Of a stretch of DNA of 64,000 nucleotides, positions 17,587 through 26,327 are shown piece after piece. The translations under genes were made by a program, and so were the position numbers. The notes under the pieces are model-generated. The model worked only from the letters and a program-made list of their open reading frames with translations. It did no database searches and was not told the DNA's origin. Source of the DNA: Tissierella praeacuta_A (GTDB taxonomy: Bacteria > Bacillota > Clostridia > Tissierellales > Tissierellaceae); NCBI RefSeq assembly GCF_040396155.1, contig NZ_JBEBOY010000004.1, positions 73,730-137,729 of the forward strand. Direction: 5' to 3'. Every line of letters begins with the position of its first letter. Position 1 is the stretch's first letter.

Positions 17587-18381
17587 ATGAGATCATTATG
17601 GACAGCAGCTACAGGAATGAAAGCACAGCAATTTAATATAGATACTATATCCAATAATTTAGCAAATGTTAATACTACTAGTTATAAAGTACAAAGAGCA
17701 GAGTTTAAAGATTTATTCTATGCAAATATAAAAAGAGCAAATATAAATGATGACCAAGGAAGACCAGTTAATTTAGAAGTAGGCCATGGTGTTATGCCAG
17801 TAGCTACTAAGAGGGATTTTAGGACAAGTAGTTTTATGGAAACACAGGGAGCATTTGATTTTGCCATAAATGGAGAAGGATTCTTTGCAGTAGAATTACC
17901 AAATGAAGATGTGAGATATACTAGAGATGGAAGCTTCAAATTAAGTGTAGATGGAGATGAAGCTACTTTAGTTACTTCTGATGGATATTTTGTACTTAGT
18001 GAAGATGATGATTTAATTACTATAGAAGATGGAGTTAAGGATATTAGTGTTGACGAATTAGGATATATCTATGGTAGAGATGAAGATGATGAAACTGTAG
18101 AAATTGGTAGATTAAAACTAGTAAACTTTATGAATCCAGAGGGACTTCAATCTGAAGGCCAAAACCTATATAGAGCAACAGGAGCTTCAGGTGAGGAAAT
18201 ACCATTGGAAGCAGAAGAAATGAATACTAAAGTAGTTCAAGGATATTTAGAAGCATCAAATGTTCAGGTAGTAGATGAAATGGTAAAGATGATTACTGCA
18301 CAAAGAGCTTATGAAATCAATTCAAAAACCATAAGTACTTCAGATGAAATGTTGCAGATGGCAAATAACCTAAAGAGATAA
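17587..18381 (+). CDS. flgG: Flagellar distal rod protein FlgG (FlhP type)
   Basis: 264 residues. Starts MRSLWTAATGMKAQQFNIDTISNNLANVNTTSYK, by region residues 1-34, the textbook FlgG N-terminus. It ends with VQGYLEASNVQVVDEMVKMI and AQRAYEINSKTISTSDEM. Exported through the flagellar type III apparatus to form the rod. GGAGG lies before the ATG, 10 bases after flgF. Confidence 0.93.
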   Translation: MRSLWTAATGMKAQQFNIDTISNNLANVNTTSYKVQRAEFKDLFYANIKRANINDDQGRPVNLEVGHGVMPVATKRDFRTSSFMETQGAFDFAINGEGFFAVELPNEDVRYTRDGSFKLSVDGDEATLVTSDGYFVLSEDDDLITIEDGVKDISVDELGYIYGRDEDDETVEIGRLKLVNFMNPEGLQSEGQNLYRATGASGEEIPLEAEEMNTKVVQGYLEASNVQVVDEMVKMITAQRAYEINSKTISTSDEMLQMANNLKR

Positions 18382-18394
18382 TGAGGTGAGTTAA

Positions 18395-18727
18395 ATGGAA
18401 ATATCACCAATTAATAATATGATAAATATAGATAAAGATCCTACTGTAGTTCAAAAGAAAATGGAAAATCTGAAGCAGGATGTAGATGACAAAAAATTAA
18501 TGGATACATGTCGTGAATTTGAAAGTATATTTGTCTATATGATGCTAAAGGAAATGAAAAAGAATGTCCCTGATGATAATGGTTTAGTAGAAAAGTCTCA
18601 AGGAACACGTATATTTGAGGAAATGCAATTAGAAGAATTATCTAAAGAGATGGCTAAAGGAGATAATGGTATAGGTCTAGCCAAAATACTGTATAAACAA
18701 TTTAAGAATAATTATGTAAAACTATAA
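18395..18727 (+). CDS. flgJ: FlgJ-type rod-binding protein, without muramidase domain
   Basis: 110 residues covering only the N-terminal FlgJ rod-capping domain: CREFESIFVYMMLKEMKKNVP and EEMQLEELSKEMAKGDNGIGLAKILYKQF (by region, residues 74-103). The peptidoglycan hydrolase half found in proteobacterial FlgJ is absent, which is common in Bacillota. It follows flgG by 13 bases with GAGGTGAG, so it is in the same sigma-D unit. Confidence 0.85.
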   Translation: MEISPINNMINIDKDPTVVQKKMENLKQDVDDKKLMDTCREFESIFVYMMLKEMKKNVPDDNGLVEKSQGTRIFEEMQLEELSKEMAKGDNGIGLAKILYKQFKNNYVKL

Positions 18728-18730
18728 AAA

Positions 18731-18767
18731 TAATGACTTAGGCTTAAGCCTAAGTCATTATTTTTTA
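18731..18767. terminator. Bidirectional terminator between flgJ and the glycosidase gene
   Basis: A perfect 30-bp palindrome at 18731-18760 centred on GGCTTAAGCC with AATGACTTA arms, flanked by A and T runs. It serves both convergent genes. Confidence 0.9.
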
Positions 18768-21629
18768 CTTATCAACTTTAACATTTGGTCTTTCAAAAAG
18801 TGGGGAAATTTCATATGTTATATCAGATCCATTTACTACAAACTCTATTATAGATAAATCATAAATATCTTCTGGTTTAGTTAATGCCTTAGTATTTAAT
18901 TCAATATATCTTATACCATCTTTTAAGTTTGAAGTATTAGAGCTGCCACCATGTATAACAAATATATTTTTACCTTTTTCTCTAGCTTCTACTAAATATT
19001 TGTGAAGAAGATCTGCTTCCAAAGTATCTTTAAATCCGTTTGCACCAAATATTGGTGTGGAGAAGAAAAGTACAATATTGTTTTCAGTTGCTCCATTTAA
19101 ATCATTTTTTAAGTTTGTCCATTGAGCTACATTGGTTTCTCTAATACCATTTTTCTGAGTGTTTACATTTATAAAAATAACATCTTTATGTTTATTCTTC
19201 TTATATGCTCCAGAAGCATCAATTCTTGAATAGTTATTTAAACCATTTGCAAATTCATTAGATATTCCATTTAGTGATATTGCTATTTTATGATTGTTTA
19301 CTTTAGCCTTAACTTTGGAACTAGCATTATATTTTACCAATGCATCTAATCCTTTTGGTTCTGCTAAAACAGCAAAGGAAAATCCATCCTTACTTACAGG
19401 AGTCTTTACATTTTTACTATCCTTTAAAGTACTTGGTGTAGGAAGCACTATATTACCTAATGCAGGTGGATAGAAAGCTGTTAATCCATCTAATAGTAAT
19501 TCGCCTGATTGTTTCTTTAAACTATCGGTTTCTACAGGATAAATCTTTTCTAATGTTATAGGATAGGAAACATTTGTTGGAATATTAGCAGTCACAAATT
19601 GCCATCCAGTCCAATCAATAGTTTTTGCAAAGTCAATTGAATGTGCTGTGCCTTTACTATCCTTTATGGTTCCTCTTAACCAACTACCGCTATTATCCCC
19701 ATTTACCCATAGACCTAATTTTCTTGGAACACCTGCTAAAGGCAATCCTTCTTTTCCGTCTTTCATTAGATTCAGATATGCTGCTCTAGTATTTTCTCCT
19801 TGAGAGAAATCATATTTTAATGCTATAGAAGATTTACCTTCTTTTGCATCTTGACTAAGATTTATTCCACCTAAAACAGTTTCAGGCTGAGAAGTAAATT
19901 TGAAATTAGAAATTGATTCAAATCCTTCTATTAACTTACCGTCACTTCCTATGGATACTAGAATGTTTTCTACTCCTTCTCCTAGATTAGCAGTAAGAAC
20001 ACCTGCTGCAGATGTATCACCACTATAGAATACACCTTTTTCTACATGACCTATGTTATTTATAGTTGTAAATTTAATATCTTCAGGATATATTTTAGCC
20101 TGATATCCATTTTCATCTTTACCATAGAATGTAGGTAATGTTTTTTCACTATTTATATCTAGATTGAAATTAGATAAATTACTAGTTAAATCCTTTACAT
20201 GACCTAAAACATTAATATCTATTGAACCAGTTACGCTTCCATAATTAGCAGTGATTTTTGTTTTTCCTGGTGATAGTGCCTTGAAAGTATTTCCAGATAT
20301 CTCTCCAGTTGTACCTTCTTGAGTAAATACAAGTTGGGATGCATCAATAGCTATAGGATTGTGATTTTGGTCATATCCTTTTACTGTAAATCTTCTTGTT
20401 GTATCTACAAACATATTTGTATCATCAGTTATTATCTTTATATATGATAATTCTTCTACTGGAGCATTGGAGAATACCCCTACTCCATTAACAATAAGTC
20501 TTTCAGAGCCTTCAGAAGGTTTATTCACTACAGTTGCTTTTTGAGCATCAATAGGTTTTATAGCCATGACAGTAGAACCGCCACCATCTAAATTCAATCC
20601 ATTATATGCTCCAAGGTCCTTAAGGATTGCACCTAGCATTTCTTGACTAACTCCTTTAAAGGAACTGTCCCTACCATCTATAGTCACTAAAATTACTTCT
20701 GTACCATCTTTATTAATTCCTATTCCAGTTCTAGGATGATTTCCAGGTGAGGAAAGGTCAGGACTATTTAGTTCACCATTTTTAAGTACATAGCTTCCTC
20801 CTCCTATGGCAAACTTAATATTATTAATATCAGGAGTACTGGATATATTAAGTTTTATAGAATCGCCTACAGAAAACTTCTTAAGTTCCTCAGATTTTGT
20901 TCCTCTTACAATTAATACATAGCCATTTTCAGGGATGTCTACAGCTTCCTTACCAACTCTTACATCAGTTACTACATCATTATCTACGACTACTTCTACT
21001 AAATCATTATGGAATCTAGTTCCTATGGATTTAGCTCCCCAATGCTTATTTAAAAGGGTCACAACATCAAAATATTTTGATACATTATTTATGGCACTGA
21101 TTCTTAATTTACCACCGGTTGTAATATTATCAGCTTCCATTGTTTTTCTAAAATAGTCTACTTTTGCATTATTCAAAAAATCAACAAAAAACCCAGGTAA
21201 TACTGGATTGGCATCATCTCTACGGTCAGTTAATATTTCTCCATTATCTATTAATGCACCTAAAGTCGAAGGTAATGGACTATAGTTGAAAAAGTCACCG
21301 TTTATTCCAGCAACGGCATCAAGTTTTTCTATCATAGAGCTAACCTTGTCCCTATTTGGAATACCATTTGGATTTACTAGGCTTTTCAACTCAGTATATG
21401 GATTTAATAGATTAACCCTAAGAACATTTATATTCCACCATCCAGAGGTTGTAAAGCGCATTATTTTTTCATGTACTACTCCAGCAGAAATATTATTTTT
21501 TTCGATATTTTGATATATAGTATAGGGCATATTTACTGTAACTTTATTGGCTAAAACTGGTCCAGTAGACGTGAAAATAGTTGTAGCGGCTAATAAGGAT
21601 ACAAAGACCTTTTTAACATTTTTTCTCAT
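18765..21629 (-). CDS. Secreted phosphodiester glycosidase (NAGPA) protein
   Basis: 954 residues with a signal peptide (VFVSLLAATTIFTSTGPVLA). Residues about 90-400 are an NAGPA/phosphodiester glycosidase domain: AGINGDFFNYSPLPSTLGALI, HPRTGIGINKDGTEVILVTIDGR (residues near 300), and GAYNGLNLDGGGSTVMA. Then comes a Big-2-like Ig domain near 405-485 (KALSPGKTKITANYGSVTGS), a beta-rich middle, and a C-terminal segment resembling a metallophosphatase fold (FIVIHGG-like NIFVIHGGSS). It probably acts on wall or glycan phosphodiesters outside the cell. Substrate is unknown. GAGGTGAG precedes the ATG on the minus strand. Confidence 0.82.
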   Translation of the reverse strand: MRKNVKKVFVSLLAATTIFTSTGPVLANKVTVNMPYTIYQNIEKNNISAGVVHEKIMRFTTSGWWNINVLRVNLLNPYTELKSLVNPNGIPNRDKVSSMIEKLDAVAGINGDFFNYSPLPSTLGALIDNGEILTDRRDDANPVLPGFFVDFLNNAKVDYFRKTMEADNITTGGKLRISAINNVSKYFDVVTLLNKHWGAKSIGTRFHNDLVEVVVDNDVVTDVRVGKEAVDIPENGYVLIVRGTKSEELKKFSVGDSIKLNISSTPDINNIKFAIGGGSYVLKNGELNSPDLSSPGNHPRTGIGINKDGTEVILVTIDGRDSSFKGVSQEMLGAILKDLGAYNGLNLDGGGSTVMAIKPIDAQKATVVNKPSEGSERLIVNGVGVFSNAPVEELSYIKIITDDTNMFVDTTRRFTVKGYDQNHNPIAIDASQLVFTQEGTTGEISGNTFKALSPGKTKITANYGSVTGSIDINVLGHVKDLTSNLSNFNLDINSEKTLPTFYGKDENGYQAKIYPEDIKFTTINNIGHVEKGVFYSGDTSAAGVLTANLGEGVENILVSIGSDGKLIEGFESISNFKFTSQPETVLGGINLSQDAKEGKSSIALKYDFSQGENTRAAYLNLMKDGKEGLPLAGVPRKLGLWVNGDNSGSWLRGTIKDSKGTAHSIDFAKTIDWTGWQFVTANIPTNVSYPITLEKIYPVETDSLKKQSGELLLDGLTAFYPPALGNIVLPTPSTLKDSKNVKTPVSKDGFSFAVLAEPKGLDALVKYNASSKVKAKVNNHKIAISLNGISNEFANGLNNYSRIDASGAYKKNKHKDVIFINVNTQKNGIRETNVAQWTNLKNDLNGATENNIVLFFSTPIFGANGFKDTLEADLLHKYLVEAREKGKNIFVIHGGSSNTSNLKDGIRYIELNTKALTKPEDIYDLSIIEFVVNGSDITYEISPLFERPNVKVDK

Positions 21630-21761
21630 AATCTCACCTCGTAATATTTTATGTAAGCCATATTGCTTGTCCCTTCCATTATATATTTTAAATATATCAA
21701 TTTGGTTACAAACATATTACAACTTGTTAACATTTGAGATATGGGGAATGACAAAAAATAA

Positions 21762-21792
21762 AAAAAGGATTAAACTTTCGTTTAATCCTTTT
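21762..21792 (-). terminator. Terminator of tRNA-Pro
   Basis: On the minus strand AAAAGGATTAAAC, loop GAAA, GTTTAATCCTTTTTTT. It lies just past the tRNA 3' end and has a long U tract in that direction. Confidence 0.85.
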
Positions 21793-21798
21793 CGTTGA

Positions 21799-21875
21799 TG
21801 GTCGGGGTGAGAGGATTTGAACCCCCGGCCCCATGGTCCCAAACCACGTGCGCTACCAAACTGCGCTACACCCCG
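21799..21875 (-). tRNA. tRNA-Pro (anticodon TGG)
   Basis: 77 bases including an encoded CCA. Acceptor CGGGGTG pairs with CACCCCG, D arm GCGC..GCGC, anticodon loop with TTTGGGA giving UGG, T arm CCGGGGGTTCAAATCC. Read on the minus strand from 21875 down. Confidence 0.97.
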
Positions 21876-21894
21876 TCGCTCACTCAACTACTAT

Positions 21895-21923
21895 AGTATA
21901 CGACGGATTTGAGGAAAATGCAA
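21895..21923 (-). promoter_or_regulatory. Sigma-A promoter of tRNA-Pro
   Basis: On the minus strand TTGCAT (21923-21918), 17 bases, TATACT (21900-21895). The start would fall about 10-15 bases before the tRNA 5' end. Confidence 0.75.
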
Positions 21924-22053
21924 TGGTATAATATATACCATATTTGGTTAAAAGTAGATAAAATATAAGTATATATGCTGAAAACTATTTAAATCAAAAT
22001 AAATCTTTGCTTATCTTTAAATTTCTACATATTTTATATAAATCAATATTGTT

Positions 22054-24084
22054 TTAATATTTAAGCTTTGAAATACTTTCATGCATTTCCTCTGAGAGAC
22101 CTAATAAGACCTGAGATGTATTCTCTATTTCCAACATAGATGCCATTTGTTCCTCAATTGATGCTGAAGTTTCTTCTGTTCCTGCAGCATTTTCTTCTGA
22201 TATTGCAGATAGATTTTCAATAATTCTTATTATATCTTCTTTTTTGACTTTCATTTCTTCTCCAGAGCAATTAACATTATTTATTGATTTTTCCATATCC
22301 TCTATTGCCAATGCAATACCAGCAAATTTTTTATTAGTTATTTCAACATTTTTTACCTGTGAATCTGTGGATTCTTCAACCTTTTTAATATTATTTACTG
22401 CATATTCTGTTTTCGCACTTAACTCTCCTATTATAGTTACTATTTCTTTTGTAAATTCATTGGACATTTCAGCTAGTTTACGTACCTCCTCTGCTACTAC
22501 AACAAAGCCACTTCCTGCATCTCCTGCCCTAGCAGCTTCAATGGCTGCATTTAATGCCAATAAATTAGTTTGCTCTGCAATGCTTTGAATCATATGACTA
22601 GCACTTTCTATTTTTTCTGCACTTTCATTTGTATTTATAATTATTTCATTTATTTCTTTTATAGAAGATTGATTCATCCTAGTTATTGTTACTAACTCTT
22701 TTATAGTTTCAACTCCTTCATTTTTTAAGGAATTTACTTTATGGGTAGATGTATTTAGTTCTTCAATGAATTCTTGATTTTTTTCCACTAAATCACCAAG
22801 TATATTAATATCTATTGCTCCTTGTCCTGTATCAGTAGCTTGGTCACTAGCACTTTTTGCTATACCTTCAACTGCATGGGCTATTTCATCGGCTGCCATT
22901 GTTGACTCTTTACTGGCAGATGTTAGTTTTTCTGAAGCTGATTTTAAATTTTCAGCTGAATTGGCCATGGTATGGACTGTATCTCTAACAAAATTTTGAA
23001 GTCCCTTTATAGAATTTGCAATTTCTCCAAATTCATCTTTTCCATTAAGATAATTGTCGGGAACATCTATTGTAAAATCCCCTGATGACATAATATTTAA
23101 ATGTTCCTTAGTAGTATCAAGATTTCTTGCTATATTTCTAGAAATGGAGAATAAAATAATTCCCAATATAATAAATGATAAAGCACCAATTATAGTAATA
23201 ATATAAATATTTCTATTAATAGCCTTGTAAGTTTCATCCATAGAAAATGCAACATTTAGAGAACCTAAATATCTGCCATCTATATTAATTGGCACCAGCA
23301 CTTCATAGACTTCGATACCTTCATTATTATGTAAAGAAGCATGATTCTCTTGGTTTCCAATGGCTGAAGTTATACTTTCTTCCGTTTCTTCTGTATTCAC
23401 CAATTCCTTATTGCTATGGGCCAGAATCATGGAATTTGAATCAATGAATTTTGCATAGACTATGTTATCCATATTAGATAAGTTTTCAACGAGGTTTTGA
23501 TATGTGTAGTTCGTTGTCAATTCTTGTACCCTATTGGCGAGAATGGCAATCTGTACGCATTCACCATTTTTTGCTCTAACTGCTCCAAATTTAAAATAGT
23601 CTCCATTGGCTGATGCATTATCTTGTCTGATTTCTTCCATAATTTCACTATCATTGCTTTCCATAAATTTGGTTAATGAATGCTCAGCGGGCACTTTCCA
23701 ACCAATATCTCTTCTAACGGTAGAATAGACTATTTGCATATTGCTGTTGAACCAGTATATAGCATCTATAGCTGATTCCTCTACAATATTATCTAGAAGC
23801 TCATTACTTAAGTTGTCTTGATTTTTTATGGCAGTATTTGCTGCGGCTCTCATATTTTCTTCTAAGATTTGATTAATAGTTAAAACTGCATTTGAATTGT
23901 CTTCCATCCTATTTACCACTTGTTCTACCAGTTCAAAACCACTTTCTTTTTTAGCATCTAACAAGCTCTTTTTAAATAGATATGAAGTACCTGTACCTAT
24001 GGTTAGAATTGTAATAAATACTAATATTAAAGGCATTACAATTAATTTAGATTTGATTGTTCTTTCATTTTTTGACTTTATCAT
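22054..24084 (-). CDS. Methyl-accepting chemotaxis protein
   Basis: 676 residues. N-terminal membrane helix (IVMPLILVFITILTIGTGTSY), a large extracytoplasmic sensor of about 240 residues resembling a dCache domain, a second membrane helix (IYIITIIGALSFIILGIILFS), HAMP, and a long signalling coiled coil. The hairpin tip is EQTNLLALNAAIEAARAGDAG followed by GFVVVAEEVRKLAE. It reports to the CheA/CheW array, whose genes are not in this window. The ligand cannot be read. AAATGATTTGGGGGAG precedes the ATG. Confidence 0.92.
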   Translation of the reverse strand: MIKSKNERTIKSKLIVMPLILVFITILTIGTGTSYLFKKSLLDAKKESGFELVEQVVNRMEDNSNAVLTINQILEENMRAAANTAIKNQDNLSNELLDNIVEESAIDAIYWFNSNMQIVYSTVRRDIGWKVPAEHSLTKFMESNDSEIMEEIRQDNASANGDYFKFGAVRAKNGECVQIAILANRVQELTTNYTYQNLVENLSNMDNIVYAKFIDSNSMILAHSNKELVNTEETEESITSAIGNQENHASLHNNEGIEVYEVLVPINIDGRYLGSLNVAFSMDETYKAINRNIYIITIIGALSFIILGIILFSISRNIARNLDTTKEHLNIMSSGDFTIDVPDNYLNGKDEFGEIANSIKGLQNFVRDTVHTMANSAENLKSASEKLTSASKESTMAADEIAHAVEGIAKSASDQATDTGQGAIDINILGDLVEKNQEFIEELNTSTHKVNSLKNEGVETIKELVTITRMNQSSIKEINEIIINTNESAEKIESASHMIQSIAEQTNLLALNAAIEAARAGDAGSGFVVVAEEVRKLAEMSNEFTKEIVTIIGELSAKTEYAVNNIKKVEESTDSQVKNVEITNKKFAGIALAIEDMEKSINNVNCSGEEMKVKKEDIIRIIENLSAISEENAAGTEETSASIEEQMASMLEIENTSQVLLGLSEEMHESISKLKY

Positions 24085-24266
24085 TTCATCTCCCCCAAAT
24101 CATTTAAATAATAGCTATACCTTATTTATATCTGTTTTTACAAAAATTGACAATAGATTTCTGAAAAATAATATTATTTATAATAATCTGCATTGATTTG
24201 AAAATAGAATAATTGAACATTAATTTGAAATGATTTATAATTATACTAAGAATGGGAGGAATATTT

Positions 24267-24737
24267 ATGCTGGCATTAATAGAAGAATTAAAGATAGAAA
24301 TTATGGTGATATTTTTTGCAATGCTGCCTATAGTAGAACTAAGAGGGGCTATACCTTTAGGCATATCTCTAGGCTTAAGACCAATACATAGTACAATCCT
24401 TAGTATAATAGGAAATATAATTATAGTTCCATTTTTATTAAAACTACTTCAACCTATTATGAAATATTTTGAAAAGACGGTGATTTTCTCAAAAACAATA
24501 GGTTGGGTAAAAAGAAGATCTATGGAAAAGGCTAGTATTATAAAAAAATATAGTTTAATAGGATTGTTTATATTTGTAGCTATACCAATACCAACTACAG
24601 GTGTGTGGACAGGCTCAGTTATAGCATCCATATTAAAACTTGATTTCAAAAAGGCACTACTATCCATATCATTGGGTATAATAACATCAGGTATTATTGT
24701 AGCTACAATATCCTATCAGTTATTTTCTTTATTTTAA
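24267..24737 (+). CDS. Small multi-drug export family membrane protein
   Basis: 156 residues, a small integral membrane protein of the sm_multidrug_ex (PF06695) family. The motif MLPIVELRGAIPLGISLGL near residue 19 and FIFVAIPIPTTGVWTGSVIAS near 104 are the two re-entrant-type hairpin blocks of this DedA-like fold. Transport substrate is unproven for the family. The start at 24267 follows GGGAGG; the upstream ATG at 24252 overlaps that site. Confidence 0.8.
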   Translation: MLALIEELKIEIMVIFFAMLPIVELRGAIPLGISLGLRPIHSTILSIIGNIIIVPFLLKLLQPIMKYFEKTVIFSKTIGWVKRRSMEKASIIKKYSLIGLFIFVAIPIPTTGVWTGSVIASILKLDFKKALLSISLGIITSGIIVATISYQLFSLF

Positions 24738-24750
24738 ATTTTATCTTCAT

Positions 24751-24779
24751 TGACTAGAATTTTCTGCTATGATAAAATG
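24751..24779 (+). promoter_or_regulatory. Sigma-A promoter of the metK riboswitch transcript
   Basis: TTGACT (24751-24756), 17 bases, TAAAAT (24774-24779), about 25 bases before the first riboswitch helix. Confidence 0.75.
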
Positions 24780-24803
24780 TTTGTTAGATAAAAACTAAAT
24801 AGT

Positions 24804-24946
24804 TCCTTATCAAGAGTGATGGAGGGTATGGGCCCGATGAAGTCCAGCAACCGGTAATTATACAAGGTGCTAAATCCCACAGAACTATGTTCTGAGAGAT
24901 GAGGTAAAGCGAATGCTAGAACCTTTTCTTAAGAAGGTTTTTTTTT
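24804..24946 (+). promoter_or_regulatory. SAM-I (S-box) riboswitch with terminator
   Basis: Conserved S-box core: CTTATCAAGAG, GGAGGG, GGCCCGATGAAG, CAGCAACC, AAGGTGCTAAATCC and GAGAGATGAGG in the right order from 24804 to about 24905. It is followed by a terminator stem AGAACCTTTTCTT/AAGAAGGTTTTTTTT at 24919-24946. SAM binding favours the terminator, so metK is turned off when SAM is plentiful. Confidence 0.95.
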
Positions 24947-25007
24947 ATGACCTAACACAAAATTAGGTTATAAATATATGAGTTCAAACTCAAAAGGAGG
25001 AAGATTA

Positions 25008-26180
25008 ATGAAAAAATGGTTATTTACTTCTGAATCAGTAACAGAAGGGCATCCGGATAAAGTATGTGACCAGATATCCGATTCTATATTAGATGCAATA
25101 CTTGAAAAAGATCCAAATGCAAGGGTTGCTTGTGAAACCACAGTAACGACTGGAATGGTACTTGTAGTAGGTGAAATCACTACAAAATGCTATGTAGATA
25201 TACCTAAAATAGCAAGACATACAATAGAAGAAATAGGATATACAAGGGCAAAATATGGATTTGACTCAGATACTTGTGCTGTTCTTACTTCTATAAATGA
25301 GCAATCAGGTGATATTGCTATGGGAGTAGATAAGGCTTTAGAACAAAAAAATAGCTCAGATGATGCATTGGATCTAATAGGTGCTGGAGATCAAGGTATG
25401 ATGTTTGGTTATGCATGTAATGAAACACCAGAATTAATGCCATTACCTATATCCTTAGCTCATAAACTAGCTAAGAGATTATCTGATATAAGAAAAGACG
25501 GTACATTAGAATACCTAAGACCAGATGGAAAGACTCAAGTAACGGTAGAATATCACAATGATAAACCTGTTAGAATAGAAAATGTTGTAGTATCTACTCA
25601 ACATAGCCAAGATGTAGAACTTGAAACAATTAGAGAAGAGATAATTAAACATGTAATAATGGAAATAATACCAAAAGAGTTATTGGATGAAAATACAAAG
25701 TATTATGTAAATCCTACAGGCAGATTTGTAATAGGTGGTCCTATGGGTGATGCAGGATTAACAGGAAGAAAAATAATAGTAGATACCTATGGAGGCTTTG
25801 CAAGACATGGAGGAGGAGCATTCTCAGGAAAAGATCCAACAAAAGTAGATAGATCTGCTGCATATGCTGCAAGATATGTAGCTAAAAATATAGTAGCAGC
25901 AGGATTAGCAGATAAATGTGAAGTTGGATTGGCATATGCCATAGGAGTAGCAAGACCATTATCTATATATGTAGATACCTTTGGCACAGGAAAGATATCT
26001 GATACAGAAATTCAAGAATTAGTCAATAAACATTTTGATCTAAGACCAGCAGCTATTATAAGAGATTTAGACCTAAGAAGGCCGATCTATAAACAAATAG
26101 CGGCATATGGACATTTCGGCAGAGAAGATTTAGATTTACCATGGGAAAAAATAGATAAAGCTGATTTATTGAGGGGTTAA
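25008..26180 (+). CDS. metK: S-adenosylmethionine synthetase
   Basis: 390 residues. Makes SAM from methionine and ATP. N-terminal LFTSESVTEGHPDKVCDQIS holds the His of the ATP site. GAGDQGMMFGYA and GGGAFSGKDPTKVDRSAAYA (the P-loop-like GGGAFSGKD) are the PROSITE-type signatures. I use the ATG at 25008 since AAAGGAGG precedes it; an ATG 30 bases upstream precedes that site. Regulated by the SAM-I riboswitch. Confidence 0.97.
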   Translation: MKKWLFTSESVTEGHPDKVCDQISDSILDAILEKDPNARVACETTVTTGMVLVVGEITTKCYVDIPKIARHTIEEIGYTRAKYGFDSDTCAVLTSINEQSGDIAMGVDKALEQKNSSDDALDLIGAGDQGMMFGYACNETPELMPLPISLAHKLAKRLSDIRKDGTLEYLRPDGKTQVTVEYHNDKPVRIENVVVSTQHSQDVELETIREEIIKHVIMEIIPKELLDENTKYYVNPTGRFVIGGPMGDAGLTGRKIIVDTYGGFARHGGGAFSGKDPTKVDRSAAYAARYVAKNIVAAGLADKCEVGLAYAIGVARPLSIYVDTFGTGKISDTEIQELVNKHFDLRPAAIIRDLDLRRPIYKQIAAYGHFGREDLDLPWEKIDKADLLRG

Positions 26181-26202
26181 TTCCCTCAATAAATCTCCAA
26201 TG

Positions 26203-26310
26203 CACAATTAATAGTTAACAATTAACAATGAGAAACAATAAGAACAAATTGACCAATTAGTTTTTTAATTTTTTTAATTGTTAATTGTTCTTTGTTAATT
26301 GTCAATTGAA
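26203..26310. repeat. AT-rich imperfect inverted repeat between metK and recD2
   Basis: Left arm with TTAACAATTAACAATGA (near 26215-26232) and right arm with TTAATTGTTAATTGTT (near 26273-26290) can form a long AU hairpin, and a further copy TTGTTAATTGTCAATTG follows at about 26292. It may act as the metK terminator or be a degenerate interspersed repeat. Confidence 0.4.
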
Positions 26311-26327
26311 AAACAGGAGTGAAATAA

